A stretch of DNA of 60,298 nt from an uncultured Eubacteriales bacterium (GCA_902801765.1 CADCJO010000005.1:1-60298), one strand, 5' to 3'. Positions 34,044 to 44,058 are shown, counted from the stretch's first letter. Made by a program: numbers and translations. Notes: generated from the sequence alone by a model not told the origin.

Positions 34044-35471
34044 CTACTCCTTATCCAAGCGAATCACGAAGCCTTCCTCAAAAGGCCGCTCCTCCGGCAG
34101 GCGTAGGGTCATCGCTTCCCCATTCCGCTCAAACGTCACCTTGGCTTCCGTGCCCAGCATCCGGGCGGAACGAACGGCGCCCAGCTCGCTTCCTTCCCGC
34201 AGAGCGCGCAGGCGAAGGGTGTTGTTTTCCGGGATGCCGAAGCCGATCACATACAGCGCTTCATCGGTCTGGGTATAGCGCACGTCGTCCCCCGTCAGAT
34301 GGTATTGGCCGCTTTCCAGGGCGATCCCATCCTTCATCTGGGCCTTCAGCCGCTCCGCATTGTAATCCTCGTTGGTGCCAACCGTTACGCCCTCCCCGGC
34401 CACGGTATAGGGCCGCGTGCAGTAAATAGCCTCCCCGTTCACGCGCAGCCATTCGCCGATGCGCTTTAACTGCTTCACCGCGTCGGGGTGGAAGGTTCCG
34501 TCCTCCCGGGGCCCCACGTTCAGCACCAGGCAGCCGTTTTTGGCGGTTACGTCTGCGATCTGCTGGATCATTTTCCCGGCGCTCTTGTATTTGGGCTCCT
34601 GCACGATGCACCAGGTTATGTTGTCCTCCAGCCGGTCGTCCGTCTGCCAGAAGAAGGACTGCCTTTCCGCGAAGCGTCCGCATTCCACGTCAAACACACC
34701 CAGGCCCTGGGGAAAGTCCTCCTGCTTGTAGGTGATGATCCCATGGGGGACCGCGTCGTAATAATACCGGGCTGCTTGGTAGCGGTATTCTTCCGGCAGG
34801 ATCATCACCCGCCCGTCAAAATACAGCACATCCGGGCGGTAAGCCTCCGCCACCTCCCGAATCTTTTCCAGCCAAATGTCGGCAAATTTCTTGTCCGGCT
34901 TCCGGTAAGGAATGTACCGGTTGGTTTCCAGGGGCAGAGCCGGGCCGTAATACATCTCATTGGCGGGGTCGTACACGTCCGCTTCGTTGTCCGTGGACAT
35001 GAACCAGCCCCACAGCCATTGATGGTGGAAGGTGGCCAGATACTTGATGCCCTGTTTGCGGAACGCCGCGGCGCATTCCCCCGCAATGTCCCGATGAGGG
35101 CCTGTTTTCACGGAATTGATGGGGTTGATTTTGCTGTCCCACAGGGAATAATTGTCCGCGTGCTCGGTAACGGGGCCGGCATATTTGGCCCCGCTGAGCT
35201 TCACCAAATCGGCCCAGGCGTCGGGATCAAAATGCTCCGCCTTGAACATGGGAATAAAATCCTTGTAGCCGAATTCGCTCAGCTTGCCGTAATGCTGCTC
35301 ATGCCACAGGTTTTGCTTGCAGCCCTTTAAATACATGTTTCGGGAATACCATTCGTTTTCGCAGGCGGGCACGCTGTACACGCCCCAATGGAAAAACAAG
35401 CCGAACTTGGCGTCCCGCATCCACTGCGGCGCGTCGTGCTCCAGGGGCTTCCAATCCAGATTCCAGCTCAT
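34044..35471 (-). CDS. GH29 alpha-L-fucosidase-like enzyme
   Basis: A 475-residue retaining exo-fucosidase. FGLFFHWGVYSVPA opens the TIM barrel, and the nucleophile Asp219 lies in RPDVLYFDG. The usual KHHDGF motif reads TEHADNYSLWDS, so the substrate pocket differs from the standard enzyme. A C-terminal beta domain follows (EDGTFHPDAVKQLKRIGEW, then TVAGEGV). No signal peptide. Its ATG overlaps the esterase stop as ATGA. L-fucose or a related deoxy sugar on a pectic chain is likely; L-galactose-type substrates are possible. Confidence 0.88.
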   Translation of the reverse strand: MSWNLDWKPLEHDAPQWMRDAKFGLFFHWGVYSVPACENEWYSRNMYLKGCKQNLWHEQHYGKLSEFGYKDFIPMFKAEHFDPDAWADLVKLSGAKYAGPVTEHADNYSLWDSKINPINSVKTGPHRDIAGECAAAFRKQGIKYLATFHHQWLWGWFMSTDNEADVYDPANEMYYGPALPLETNRYIPYRKPDKKFADIWLEKIREVAEAYRPDVLYFDGRVMILPEEYRYQAARYYYDAVPHGIITYKQEDFPQGLGVFDVECGRFAERQSFFWQTDDRLEDNITWCIVQEPKYKSAGKMIQQIADVTAKNGCLVLNVGPREDGTFHPDAVKQLKRIGEWLRVNGEAIYCTRPYTVAGEGVTVGTNEDYNAERLKAQMKDGIALESGQYHLTGDDVRYTQTDEALYVIGFGIPENNTLRLRALREGSELGAVRSARMLGTEAKVTFERNGEAMTLRLPEERPFEEGFVIRLDKE

Positions 35472-36865
35472 ACAGATACCTCCACATGATCAAAAGCAAG
35501 AATGGGCAGATAAGTCTGCGCATCCACGATGCAGCCCTCCGGCCCCTGGGGATGCGCGCCGTAGGAAAGGTACGCTTTCCCGACAACGGGCCGGTCGGGA
35601 GTGAGCCACAATTCATTTTCCTGCGCGGCGACGTTTTGAACAGCGTTTTCGCCCTGTTCATCGGTCAGCTGAAAATCGGAAGCGTCATGCAGCGGGCGCA
35701 GGCGCGTAAAGCCAGTGGCATTGCGGAAAGTCAACCGGATTTTTTCGTCCTCCATCCGCGCCTCTGCTACGTCCGGCGCTTCAAAGGCCGGACCGCCGTT
35801 CAGCGCGCCATGCGCCTGCCGGGCCAGCATTTCGCCCAGCATCACATTGCCCGCCGCGGAGGAATGGATTTCATCCCCCTGGGGAATCCCTGCGGTTGGC
35901 AGAATCCAGACTTTTTCCAGGTTCAGCGCCGCCTGCCGCTGGATCTCTTTGATTTTTCCCCAGGCGGCGGCGTCGGGCTGGGTTTCGTAGCGGTTCAATT
36001 GGAAGGTGAAAAAGGGGATTTCCCAGCCCAGCTCTCGCCGCGTGTCTTCCGCCATCCGGGCGAAGCTGTCCGCATAAACAGCAGCGTTTTCTTGATCCGC
36101 GTCGGCGCAGCCCTGATACCAGAGAATCGCGCGCACGCCCCCCGCCGCCTGAATCTTCGCTGCCATATTGCGATACAAATCGCCGTTCCGGCGTCTGTCC
36201 CACCGAGCCATGGGAGACCCGCCCTGGGCAGCCTGAACGAGGCCCACGGGCAAGCCGGTATAATCCGCGTACCGACGGCCAAAGGACAAGAAGGGCGATG
36301 TGCCCGTGACGCTCATGGGAGCGTTCACGCAGTCCGCCGCGTCCGTGGCGTCGTTCATGGGGTGGGCGGCCATATCCCATTTGCCACTGTTGCGCTGCAG
36401 ATGCACGCGCACGTCCGGCGGGTCAAAGGCCAGGCCCTTGGCGTATCCCGCCGCGTTGGACTGGCCCGCCATGCAGAACACGTCCCCCACGCCGATATGC
36501 ACTCGAATATCCCCCCGGAACATCCAGTGCTCCCCCGTCGCCTTCGATACCGCGTCCAGGGAGGTTTCCAGGCGGTAAGGCCCGCCCTGGGGAAGCGTAA
36601 TGTCCGCTTCCCAGCTGCCCTTCACCTCTTCCCCGGTCAGGACATCCCCGCCGGTTTGACGGCTGCAGGCCGTCCAGGGAATCATGATGCATTGGTCCTG
36701 CTCGCTGACCAGCCGCCACACGGGGGTCGCGGACCGGACGCCCGCCCGGATCGCGCCTTTTTCCAATTCCCAGCGGCCTTTCAGCGTTGCTTTCGCTTTT
36801 CCCTCATGCCGCTGCAGCACCTGCCAATCCTGCAGGCCGGTGATGATTTCCACGCCGTAAAACAT
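35468..36865 (-). CDS. SGNH esterase, sialate O-acetylesterase family
   Basis: A 465-residue carbohydrate esterase. A beta-rich N-terminal region precedes the serine block VFCMAGQSNAAG (Ser136). ILWYQGCADAD and the Asp/His pair in GDEIHSSAAGNVMLGEM complete the SGNH set. No signal peptide. In this locus it would remove acetyl groups from imported pectic oligosaccharides rather than from sialic acid. It heads the esterase-GH29-GH2 part of the operon; the terminator at 36979-37013 just upstream suggests either read-through or its own promoter, which is not obvious. Start ATG 36865 after AAAGG. Confidence 0.85.
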   Translation of the reverse strand: MFYGVEIITGLQDWQVLQRHEGKAKATLKGRWELEKGAIRAGVRSATPVWRLVSEQDQCIMIPWTACSRQTGGDVLTGEEVKGSWEADITLPQGGPYRLETSLDAVSKATGEHWMFRGDIRVHIGVGDVFCMAGQSNAAGYAKGLAFDPPDVRVHLQRNSGKWDMAAHPMNDATDAADCVNAPMSVTGTSPFLSFGRRYADYTGLPVGLVQAAQGGSPMARWDRRRNGDLYRNMAAKIQAAGGVRAILWYQGCADADQENAAVYADSFARMAEDTRRELGWEIPFFTFQLNRYETQPDAAAWGKIKEIQRQAALNLEKVWILPTAGIPQGDEIHSSAAGNVMLGEMLARQAHGALNGGPAFEAPDVAEARMEDEKIRLTFRNATGFTRLRPLHDASDFQLTDEQGENAVQNVAAQENELWLTPDRPVVGKAYLSYGAHPQGPEGCIVDAQTYLPILAFDHVEVSV

Positions 36866-36978
36866 AGATACAGCCTTTCATCGATTCAGTTTATTTTGAT
36901 CGGACGATTGTCCGCTGCTTTCATTGTCGGGCGGAAGCGCTTTGGCTTCCGATTCGATTTTGCAAACCTGCTCCTTTG

Positions 36979-37013
36979 AAAACGCGGGCCGGGAGGGAAC
37001 CTCCCAGCCCGCG
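36979..37013 (-). terminator. Terminator after binding protein 2
   Basis: A GC-rich stem (CGCGGGC-GGGAGG with CCTCCC-GCCCGCG, one mismatch in the middle) is followed on the minus strand by TTTT. It lies 16 bases past the binding-protein stop. In importer operons such partial terminators often raise binding-protein mRNA over downstream genes. Confidence 0.8.
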
Positions 37014-37029
37014 AAGGGTTTTCGGGGAA

Positions 37030-38718
37030 TTACTTATAGTACTGCAGGGATTCGATGTCGGTCTTTTCGTTCAGGGTCTTGAAGAAGCCGTCGAAATCTT
37101 CGGTCTGGCTCTTCACGCCCGCCACATAGGCTTCCCAAGCGGCGTCGTCATTGATATCCAGTTCGCCGGTGATGAACTGATTGGCGCCCACCTTGGAATA
37201 CTTTTCGCAGGCGGAGGTCAGAGTGGACTTCATCTTGCTTTCTTCCTCGTTCAGGTGGGTCAGAGGAGCGCGGTCATAGGGAGAAATGGAATCGGGGCCG
37301 CCGTTCACAGCGGTGTCGATCCAGTACTTGCCGTCATAGTAGCCCTTTTCAGCGGACCACCAGGGTTCGGTGGAGGAGTACTGCAGGATGGTGGAGAAGA
37401 TCTGGGGCACGAAGGGGATGCCGGTGCGGGCGCTGGCGGAAGCCATGATGCCGCGGTCAGCCAAGGCCTGGCCGGGATTCTCGGCGTTCAGGATCTCATC
37501 CACATAGGTGCGGGTGCCGTCTTCCAGGGTCACGAAGTCTTCGCCTTCCACGCCCCAGTTCAGCATCTTGTAAATGTCTTCGGAATACTGATAGTCGATC
37601 AGGCGCACAACGTATTCGGGATATTCGGTGTCAGCGCTGATGATGATGCCCATGGTCAGGGTGGTGCCCAAGTTCTTGCCGTTCAGCTTGGAGCCCCACT
37701 TCCAGGCGGTGCCGAACTGAGAGGAAGGCAGGTAGGCCAAGCCCCATTCCATATCTTCGGAAACCTTGGCCTGGTTCCAGGACTGCACGGAGCCGGCCCA
37801 GTTGGTGGGAACGATCAGGATGTTGCCGTTGGCAGCCTTGGCGTCGCAGCTTTCATCGGTGGCGTATTCGGGATCGATGTAACCGGCGGCATACAGCTCG
37901 TGCATTTCCTTCAGCATGGTGCGGAAGTTGTCCTCAATGGGGCCGAAAGCCCATTCGGTGCCGTTCCAGTAGGTGGTGTCCCAGGTATGGAAGGTGCCCA
38001 CGAAGCCACGGAAGAAGGCCATCCAGGAAGCGCCGTTGGACATGACGTACTTGGCGTTTTCAATTTCACCGGCGTCGATCTTTTCCTTCAGGAAGGCGCA
38101 CAGCGCTTTGAATTCTTCCCAGGTGGTGGCGGGCTTCAGGTCGTACTTCTTCAGCACGTCGAAACGATAGGCGTAAGCGGAGAAGCTCTGGCCGCCGGCC
38201 AGGTTCAGGTCGTTGTCATAACCGTCCCAGAACACATAGGAGGTGCCGTCGTCGTTGAGAACGCCGTTCCAGCCGCCTGCCTTGCCTTCCACGAATTCAG
38301 GATAGTACACCAGGTAATCCTTGTAATCCATGATGTCCAGCACCAGGGAATCGCCGTCCTCGTCCTTGCCGTAGCCGTTCACCAGGGTGCCCTGGGAATA
38401 GGTGTTGATGTCGGACAGGTCGCCCGCGGCCAGGTTGACGGATTCATTGTTGCGGAAGTCGTTCCAGGGTGCGATCTGCCAGGTGATATCCAGCTTGCAG
38501 CCCAGGTATTCTTCCACCTTTTCCTGCCACAGCTTCTGCATCTTGGTGGGCAGCTGGTCGGTGCCCCAGTTGGCGGTGGTGACGGTGAGCTTCAGGGTGT
38601 TGTTGGGAAGCTCGGGGAAGGTGAGGCCGTCGCGGTTCATAGTGCCCTCAGCGGAAGCAAAGGACACGCAGCCCAGCAGCAGGGCCAGCGCAAGGATCAG
38701 CGCGAGAGTCTTTTTCAT
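37030..38718 (-). CDS. Extracellular solute-binding protein (LplA-like), importer 2
   Basis: A 562-residue sugar-binding component. The leader MKKTLALILALALLLGCVSFASA offers a lipobox-like LLGC (Cys17) and an ASA cleavage site, so it may be a lipoprotein. The mature protein has the large LplA pattern (KMQKLWQEKVEEYLGCKLDITW) with no close resemblance to the importer-1 protein, suggesting a different ligand. RBS AAAGGAGG before ATG 38718. It is third after the two permeases and is followed by a terminator. Confidence 0.92.
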   Translation of the reverse strand: MKKTLALILALALLLGCVSFASAEGTMNRDGLTFPELPNNTLKLTVTTANWGTDQLPTKMQKLWQEKVEEYLGCKLDITWQIAPWNDFRNNESVNLAAGDLSDINTYSQGTLVNGYGKDEDGDSLVLDIMDYKDYLVYYPEFVEGKAGGWNGVLNDDGTSYVFWDGYDNDLNLAGGQSFSAYAYRFDVLKKYDLKPATTWEEFKALCAFLKEKIDAGEIENAKYVMSNGASWMAFFRGFVGTFHTWDTTYWNGTEWAFGPIEDNFRTMLKEMHELYAAGYIDPEYATDESCDAKAANGNILIVPTNWAGSVQSWNQAKVSEDMEWGLAYLPSSQFGTAWKWGSKLNGKNLGTTLTMGIIISADTEYPEYVVRLIDYQYSEDIYKMLNWGVEGEDFVTLEDGTRTYVDEILNAENPGQALADRGIMASASARTGIPFVPQIFSTILQYSSTEPWWSAEKGYYDGKYWIDTAVNGGPDSISPYDRAPLTHLNEEESKMKSTLTSACEKYSKVGANQFITGELDINDDAAWEAYVAGVKSQTEDFDGFFKTLNEKTDIESLQYYK

Positions 38719-38792
38719 GGGGAGTCCTCCTTTACATATTTAATTTCACCGCGCAAACGCGGAAAAATCCAGCTTTCATTTTGGGCTGCCTT

Positions 38793-39710
38793 TTATCCTT
38801 TGACCGCGCCGACCTGCATTCCCTGCTCGAAATACTTCTGAATGAAGGGATAGATCAGCAGCAGCGGGGCGATGGTGGCCACCAGGCAGGCATATTGCAC
38901 GTTCTTGGGGTTCACCTGGCCGTTGGTCAGCATGATGTTGGCGTCGCCGCCGAAGGAAGAGCCCATGGAATTGGACGTGAACACGATGGAGCGCAGGATC
39001 ATCTGGATGGGATGGCGGGAAGCGTCCTTGATATAGAGCAGGGCGCTGAAATAGCTGTTCCACATGCCCACGATGGCAAACAGGGAGAAGGAAGCGATCA
39101 GCGCCTTGGACAGGGGCAGGATCACGCTGATCAGGATGCGCACCTCCCCCGCGCCGTCAATCAGCGCCGCTTCGCGGATCTCGTGGGAAATGCCCTTGAA
39201 GAAGGAGCGGTACATGAACACGTTCCACGCGGATACGCACCCCGGCAGCACCAGCGCCCAGGTGGTGTTCATCAGGCCCAGATTGCGGATGTTCAGGTAG
39301 GAGGGAATGGTGCCGCCGCTGAAAAACATGGTGATCAGCATGATCACGCTGATCAGGCCCTTCAGCTTGAATTCCTGCACAGACAGGGCGTAGCCCAGGC
39401 AAGAGGTCAGCGATACGTTCAGCACCGTGAACAGCAGGGCGTACCAAATCGTCCACAGATAGGAAGTGTAAATCGTGGCCTTGGAGAACACGATTTCATA
39501 ACCCTTTACGTTCAGCTCCTGGGGAATCAGGCCCACCGCGCCGCGGGTGATCATACGGCTGGAGCTGAGCGATACGGCGATCACATGCAGGAAGGGATAC
39601 AGGATGATGACGCAGAAAAGCACCAGCAGCAGAATCAGCGTGATGTCGAAGGAAATATTGCCGATCCGGATTTTGTTTTTCGGCTTGGAAGAAATCGTTT
39701 TCTGGCTCAT
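38793..39710 (-). CDS. Sugar ABC transporter permease, YtcP type, importer 2
   Basis: A 305-residue permease with about six helices, EAA loop REAALIDGAGEVRILISVIL and the typical end KYFEQGMQVGAVKG. It pairs with the LplB-type protein encoded 12 bases upstream. RBS GAGGAGG before ATG 39710. It belongs to the same CUT1 subgroup as the permease at 13470 but is a separate system. Confidence 0.93.
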   Translation of the reverse strand: MSQKTISSKPKNKIRIGNISFDITLILLLVLFCVIILYPFLHVIAVSLSSSRMITRGAVGLIPQELNVKGYEIVFSKATIYTSYLWTIWYALLFTVLNVSLTSCLGYALSVQEFKLKGLISVIMLITMFFSGGTIPSYLNIRNLGLMNTTWALVLPGCVSAWNVFMYRSFFKGISHEIREAALIDGAGEVRILISVILPLSKALIASFSLFAIVGMWNSYFSALLYIKDASRHPIQMILRSIVFTSNSMGSSFGGDANIMLTNGQVNPKNVQYACLVATIAPLLLIYPFIQKYFEQGMQVGAVKG

Positions 39711-39722
39711 ACCGGCACCTCC

Positions 39723-40688
39723 TCACCAAATGCTCTGTTCAGGATCGATGAAGCGCACGATATAGTTCGTGCCCACCACCAGGATCAGGCTGACCAGGGA
39801 AACGAACAGGTTCACGGCGGTGGCGAATTCAAAACGGCCATCCTGGATGCCCATGCGGTACACGTAGGTGCTGATGACCTCCAAATCCATGCGGTTGGTT
39901 TCGTTCATCATCAGCAGGATCTTGGTGTAATCCTGGGTGAAGATATTGCCCGTGTTCAGAATCAGCACCACGGTGGTGGTGGGCAGGATGGCGGGCAGGC
40001 AGATGTGGCGGATTTTCTGGAAGCGGTTGGCCCCGTCCAGGTTCGCCACGTCATACAGCGACGTATCCACGTTGGACAGGGCGGACAGGTAAATGATGCT
40101 ACCCCATCCTACGCCTTGCCAGATGGCCGAGCCGATGAACATCGGCATAAAGAACGCCGAGCCCGCGTTCATGTTCACCCTCGCCATGCCGAACATTTCC
40201 CGCACGTTGTTGAACAGGCCGTCCAGGGAGCCGAAGGTGTTCAGCATGGAGCAGATAACCACGATGGAAATGAAGTGGGGCAGATATGAAATGGTCTGGA
40301 CGGAGCGCTTGAACCATTTGGAGCGCACTTCATTCAGCATCAGGGCCAGGATGATGGGCATGGGATAGGTAAACAGCAGCGACAGGATGCCCACCTTGAC
40401 GGTCTGCAAAATGATGTGTTCGCAGTTAACGTTATTAAAAAATTCCTGAAAATTTTTGTACCACGGGTCAAGCCACGCGCTGCCCCACACGCCCTTCTTG
40501 GGCTTGTATTTTTTAAAGGCGATCAGCACGCCGTACATGGGCACATACTGGAACAGGATCACCACGGCCAGCGGGACCAGACACAGGGCCACCAGCGCCC
40601 GCTGCTGCCACAGGATGCGAAACCATTTTTTCAGTCGTTCCCACGGCGTTTTCTTGGTGATGGTATGCATTGCGGCCGTGTTGCTCAT
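39723..40688 (-). CDS. Sugar ABC transporter permease, LplB type, importer 2
   Basis: A 321-residue first permease of importer 2. It shows the LplB start region (LVALCLVPLAVVILFQYVP, then MYGVLIAFKKYKP) and EAA loop DVANLDGANRFQKIRHICLP. ATG 40688 is selected because AAAGGAG lies 7-8 bases before it; an ATG two codons earlier is too close to that site. It is transcribed from an extended -10 promoter with two copies of ATTACTAAACA in the leader. No ATPase gene accompanies the system. Confidence 0.92.
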   Translation of the reverse strand: MSNTAAMHTITKKTPWERLKKWFRILWQQRALVALCLVPLAVVILFQYVPMYGVLIAFKKYKPKKGVWGSAWLDPWYKNFQEFFNNVNCEHIILQTVKVGILSLLFTYPMPIILALMLNEVRSKWFKRSVQTISYLPHFISIVVICSMLNTFGSLDGLFNNVREMFGMARVNMNAGSAFFMPMFIGSAIWQGVGWGSIIYLSALSNVDTSLYDVANLDGANRFQKIRHICLPAILPTTTVVLILNTGNIFTQDYTKILLMMNETNRMDLEVISTYVYRMGIQDGRFEFATAVNLFVSLVSLILVVGTNYIVRFIDPEQSIW

Positions 40689-40989
40689 AAGCATTCTCCT
40701 TTCACCCGGAAGATGAACGCAGATTACTAAACAATTACTAAACAAAGTTCTCTGACTGGTTCAATTATAACACGATCACCGCGCTTGATAAATGGGAAAT
40801 TTGGAAAATAATTTTACATCAATTCCATCTTTAGACAGTGTTATCGTTTGTTTACTAATCTGTTCAGTAAATTTTTACTGCAAAATTTTTAAATATAGCA
40901 GGAAATTCAATTTTCATGTATAATACATAAAATAGGAATCCTGTACGCTGAACGAGCTGAATCCCCAGAGCAAGAAACGGAGGAATACC
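40689..40989. promoter_or_regulatory. Divergent control region with ATTACTAAACA repeats
   Basis: This 301-base AT-rich region lies between importer operon 2 (leftward) and the hydrolase operon (rightward). It contains a tandem 11-bp repeat ATTACTAAACA (40723-40733 and 40734-40744). It also contains TTTACTAATC followed by an inverted AGTAAA (40851-40871). A weak rightward -10 (TATAAT 40919-40924) has no good -35. Similar ACTAAACA elements precede importer operon 1. The region probably co-regulates both directions. Confidence 0.6.
40764..40791 (-). promoter_or_regulatory. Promoter of importer operon 2
   Basis: Minus-strand TATAAT (40769-40764) is preceded by TGT, an extended -10, with TTATCA (40791-40786) 16 bases upstream. 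The transcript would start near 40757 and pass through the ATTACTAAACA repeats, a position suited to repressor roadblock. Confidence 0.7.
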
Positions 40990-43900
40990 ATGGATGCTGC
41001 CGCAAATCACGTTTCCTCTCCTGAACAGGCTTTTCTTTCTCCGCCCGCACGGTTTCGCGGGGTGCCCTTCTGGGCGTGGAACTGCAAAGTAACAAAAGAA
41101 AAGATCGACCGCCAGGCGGCATATTTTCAACAGATGGGCATGGGCGGCGCTATGGTGCACCCGCGGACAGGGATGGATACCCCTTATTTATCGGATGAAT
41201 ACTGGACGCTGGTCGCCTACGCGGAAGAAAAGCTGCGGGAAAAAGGCATGACCTGCTGGCTGTACGACGAGGAACGTTTTCCATCCGGCGCGGCGGGGGG
41301 CATCGTGACCCGGAATATGCGGTATCGGGCCCGGTATATCGTTTTGTCTGATCATCCATTGTCCGGCTATTGCGAAAGCAAAGCGGCCTTTGACAGGCAG
41401 ATAGACGCCGGAGAAAAGCCCAGGGGGTATTTTCTGTGCGATTATCAGATCGGGTTTGACAACGGTTTTCTTTCTTCCTATAACAGGATGCAAGCGGGCG
41501 GCAATTATCACGCCTATGTGGAATTGATGGAAGAAAGCCCTTGGTTCAACGGCGAAACCTATGTGGACGTATTCAATCCACAGGCGATTGATGAATTCCT
41601 GCGCGTGACCCACGAACAATACTGGGAAGCGCTGAAGGATCATATCGGCAAATCCGTTCCCGCCATTTTTACGGACGAACCCCACATGAAGGGCAAGCAC
41701 TGCCTGCCCACCGCCCAGGCAGGCCGCGCCACCCTGGCCTATACGGACGATATGAACGATACCTACCGGGCGGCTTACGGGACGGAGCTTCTGGAGATTC
41801 TGCCGGAGCTGGTTTGGGAGCTTCCGGAAGGATACAGCGTATGGCGCTATCGGTATCATGAGCATGTGACCGAACGCTTTGCCGCCGCTTACGGCGATCG
41901 GATCGGCGCTTGGTGCGGGCGGCACGGCATCGCCTATACCGGCCATTTTCTGTCCGAGCGCACGCTGTTTTCCCAGACCCTGGCCCTGGGCGAAACCATG
42001 CGGCAGTACCGCAGCCAGCAACTGCCCGGCATCGATATTCTGGCAGGCCAATTGGAGCTGACCACCGCCAAGCAGGCAGAGTCCGTCCGCCGCCAGATGG
42101 GGCGGCAGGGGCTGGTATGCGAAATGTACGGCGTGCTGGAATGGGACGTAACCTTCCGCCAGCATAAACTGCAGGGCGATTGGCTGGCCGCGCTGGGCGT
42201 CACCACTCGTGTGCATCATTTGGCTTTTATGGGCATGGGCGGCGAAGCCAAGCGGGATTGGCCCGCGGCTATCGGCTGGCAGTCCCCCTGGTGGACGCAG
42301 TATGAATGGCTGGAAACCTACTTTGCCCGCGTCAATACGCTGCTGACCCGCGGAACCCCCGTCACCCATGTGGCGGTGCTGCATCCCATCGAATCCTTCT
42401 GGCTGCTGTTCGGCCCCAACGATCAAACCCTGGCCCGCCGGGAAGAAATGGACGGACAGTTTGAAAACCTGGCCCAATGGCTTTTGTATGGGGGGATTGA
42501 TTATGATTATTTGTCAGAAGCCATGCTGCCGGACTTGTGCGAACAGGGCGGAAATCCGCTGCGGGTAGGCGCGTGCGCCTATGACGCGGTGATCGTGCCG
42601 CCCGTCCTCACCCTGCGGGAAACTACCCTGCGCCGCCTGAATGCTTTCCTGGACGCGGGGGGGGCTTTGATTGTACTGGGAGACGCTCCGAAACTGATCG
42701 ACGGCGTACCCTCGATCAAGGCAAAAGCACTGTGGGAAAAGAGCCGCCGCGTTCCCATGGAACGCGCGGCGGTGCTGGACGCGCTTTCCGCCCAGCGGGA
42801 AATCGAGGTGCGCAATCAAGCCACGGGCAGCCTGTCCGACAATCTGTTTTATCAACTGCGCCGGGATGGGCAGGAGCGGATTCTGTTCCTCTGCCACGTG
42901 CGGGACGAAATACCAGCCCGGCCCCGAACCTACCGTATCCGCATCAGGGGCCTGTGGCGCGTTCAGCGGATGAACGCCCTGGACGGCGCCGTGCAGGAAA
43001 TGGGCGGCACGCAGGAAAACGGCTGGACAGAAATCCTGTGGCCCTGCAATCCCCAGGACAGCCTGCTCTTGCGTCTGATCCCCGGCGAGTGCAATCTTCC
43101 CGGCCCGCTGCCGGGAAACCCCAAAGCGTTTATGAAGCTTTCCGAAACGGAGGATTTCACGCTGGACGAGCCCAACGCCCTGCTGTTGGACCGGTGCGAG
43201 TACGCATTGGACGAAGGCCCCTGGCAGCCTGCCGACGATGTGCTCCGGGCTGACAACGCCCTGCGGAAGCAAATCGGACTGCCGCTTCGCAACGGCAATC
43301 AGGTGCAGCCCTGGCTGACTCCGGAGGAAGACGCGTCCGGGCATACGGCCCGCCTGCGTTACCGCTTCTATGCGGAGGAGGCTGTGGACGGCCTGCTTCT
43401 TGCCATGGAACAGCCGGAAAAAGCGGAAATCACGCTGAACGGCGCGCCTGTTTCCAACAGATCAACAGGATTTTATGTGGATGAAGCCATTCAAACCCTG
43501 CCTTTGCCGCCGGTGCGGCCGGGAGAAAACGTGCTGACCCTGCGGGTGCCCCTGTCCCGCCGAACAGACCTGGAAGCCCTCTACGTTTTAGGGCGCTTCG
43601 GCGTGCGCATCGCCGGTACGGAACTGACCTTGACCGGCGCGCCTGAACGCCTGGCGCTGGATGATCTGGCCCGCCAGGGTTTGCCCTTCTATACGGGGAA
43701 TGTCACCTATCGTTTCCGTGTGCGGCTAAACGGGGATCATCCCCACGCGTTCCTGCATATCCCGCACATGGCGTCCCCTGTGGCGGCTGTGCGGGTGGAC
43801 GGGCAGGAAGCGGGAAAAATCGCCTGGGCTCCTTATCGGGTGAAGCTGCCTTTCCTGCAAGCGGGGGAACACGAAATCGAAGTGACCGCTTTCGGCAGCC

Positions 43901-44058
43901 GCTTCAACGGCTTCGGCACCCTGCACAATGCCAACCCCAACTATAAATGGTACGGCCCCGACGCCTTCCGCACCACCGGCGACGATTGGACGGACAATTA
44001 TCTCGTCCGGCCCAGCTATATCACTTCGCCCATTGAGCTGATGGAGGACATGGAATGA
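40990..44058 (+). CDS. GH106-like glycoside hydrolase, large form
   Basis: A 1022-residue cytoplasmic hydrolase. The opening FRGVPFWAWNCKVTKEKIDRQ (split: FRGVPFWAWN and VTKEKIDRQ) with MGMGGAMVHPRTGMDTPYLS is typical of the GH106-related TIM barrels of Firmicutes. TCWLYDEERFPSGAAGG, ALGETMRQYRSQQLPGID and CEMYGVLEWD follow. C-terminal beta-sandwich domains occupy about residues 780-1010. It starts the five-gene plus-strand operon (ATG 40990 after ACGGAGGAATACC) and overlaps the next gene as ATGA. alpha-L-rhamnosidase is the family expectation; activity on another deoxy sugar cannot be excluded. Confidence 0.78.
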   Translation: MDAAANHVSSPEQAFLSPPARFRGVPFWAWNCKVTKEKIDRQAAYFQQMGMGGAMVHPRTGMDTPYLSDEYWTLVAYAEEKLREKGMTCWLYDEERFPSGAAGGIVTRNMRYRARYIVLSDHPLSGYCESKAAFDRQIDAGEKPRGYFLCDYQIGFDNGFLSSYNRMQAGGNYHAYVELMEESPWFNGETYVDVFNPQAIDEFLRVTHEQYWEALKDHIGKSVPAIFTDEPHMKGKHCLPTAQAGRATLAYTDDMNDTYRAAYGTELLEILPELVWELPEGYSVWRYRYHEHVTERFAAAYGDRIGAWCGRHGIAYTGHFLSERTLFSQTLALGETMRQYRSQQLPGIDILAGQLELTTAKQAESVRRQMGRQGLVCEMYGVLEWDVTFRQHKLQGDWLAALGVTTRVHHLAFMGMGGEAKRDWPAAIGWQSPWWTQYEWLETYFARVNTLLTRGTPVTHVAVLHPIESFWLLFGPNDQTLARREEMDGQFENLAQWLLYGGIDYDYLSEAMLPDLCEQGGNPLRVGACAYDAVIVPPVLTLRETTLRRLNAFLDAGGALIVLGDAPKLIDGVPSIKAKALWEKSRRVPMERAAVLDALSAQREIEVRNQATGSLSDNLFYQLRRDGQERILFLCHVRDEIPARPRTYRIRIRGLWRVQRMNALDGAVQEMGGTQENGWTEILWPCNPQDSLLLRLIPGECNLPGPLPGNPKAFMKLSETEDFTLDEPNALLLDRCEYALDEGPWQPADDVLRADNALRKQIGLPLRNGNQVQPWLTPEEDASGHTARLRYRFYAEEAVDGLLLAMEQPEKAEITLNGAPVSNRSTGFYVDEAIQTLPLPPVRPGENVLTLRVPLSRRTDLEALYVLGRFGVRIAGTELTLTGAPERLALDDLARQGLPFYTGNVTYRFRVRLNGDHPHAFLHIPHMASPVAAVRVDGQEAGKIAWAPYRVKLPFLQAGEHEIEVTAFGSRFNGFGTLHNANPNYKWYGPDAFRTTGDDWTDNYLVRPSYITSPIELMEDME

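Noticed and set aside
35468-36865. Sialate-specific O-acetylesterase
   Set aside because: The family name reflects early members. Context and the absence of sialic acid genes favour a pectin acetylesterase role.
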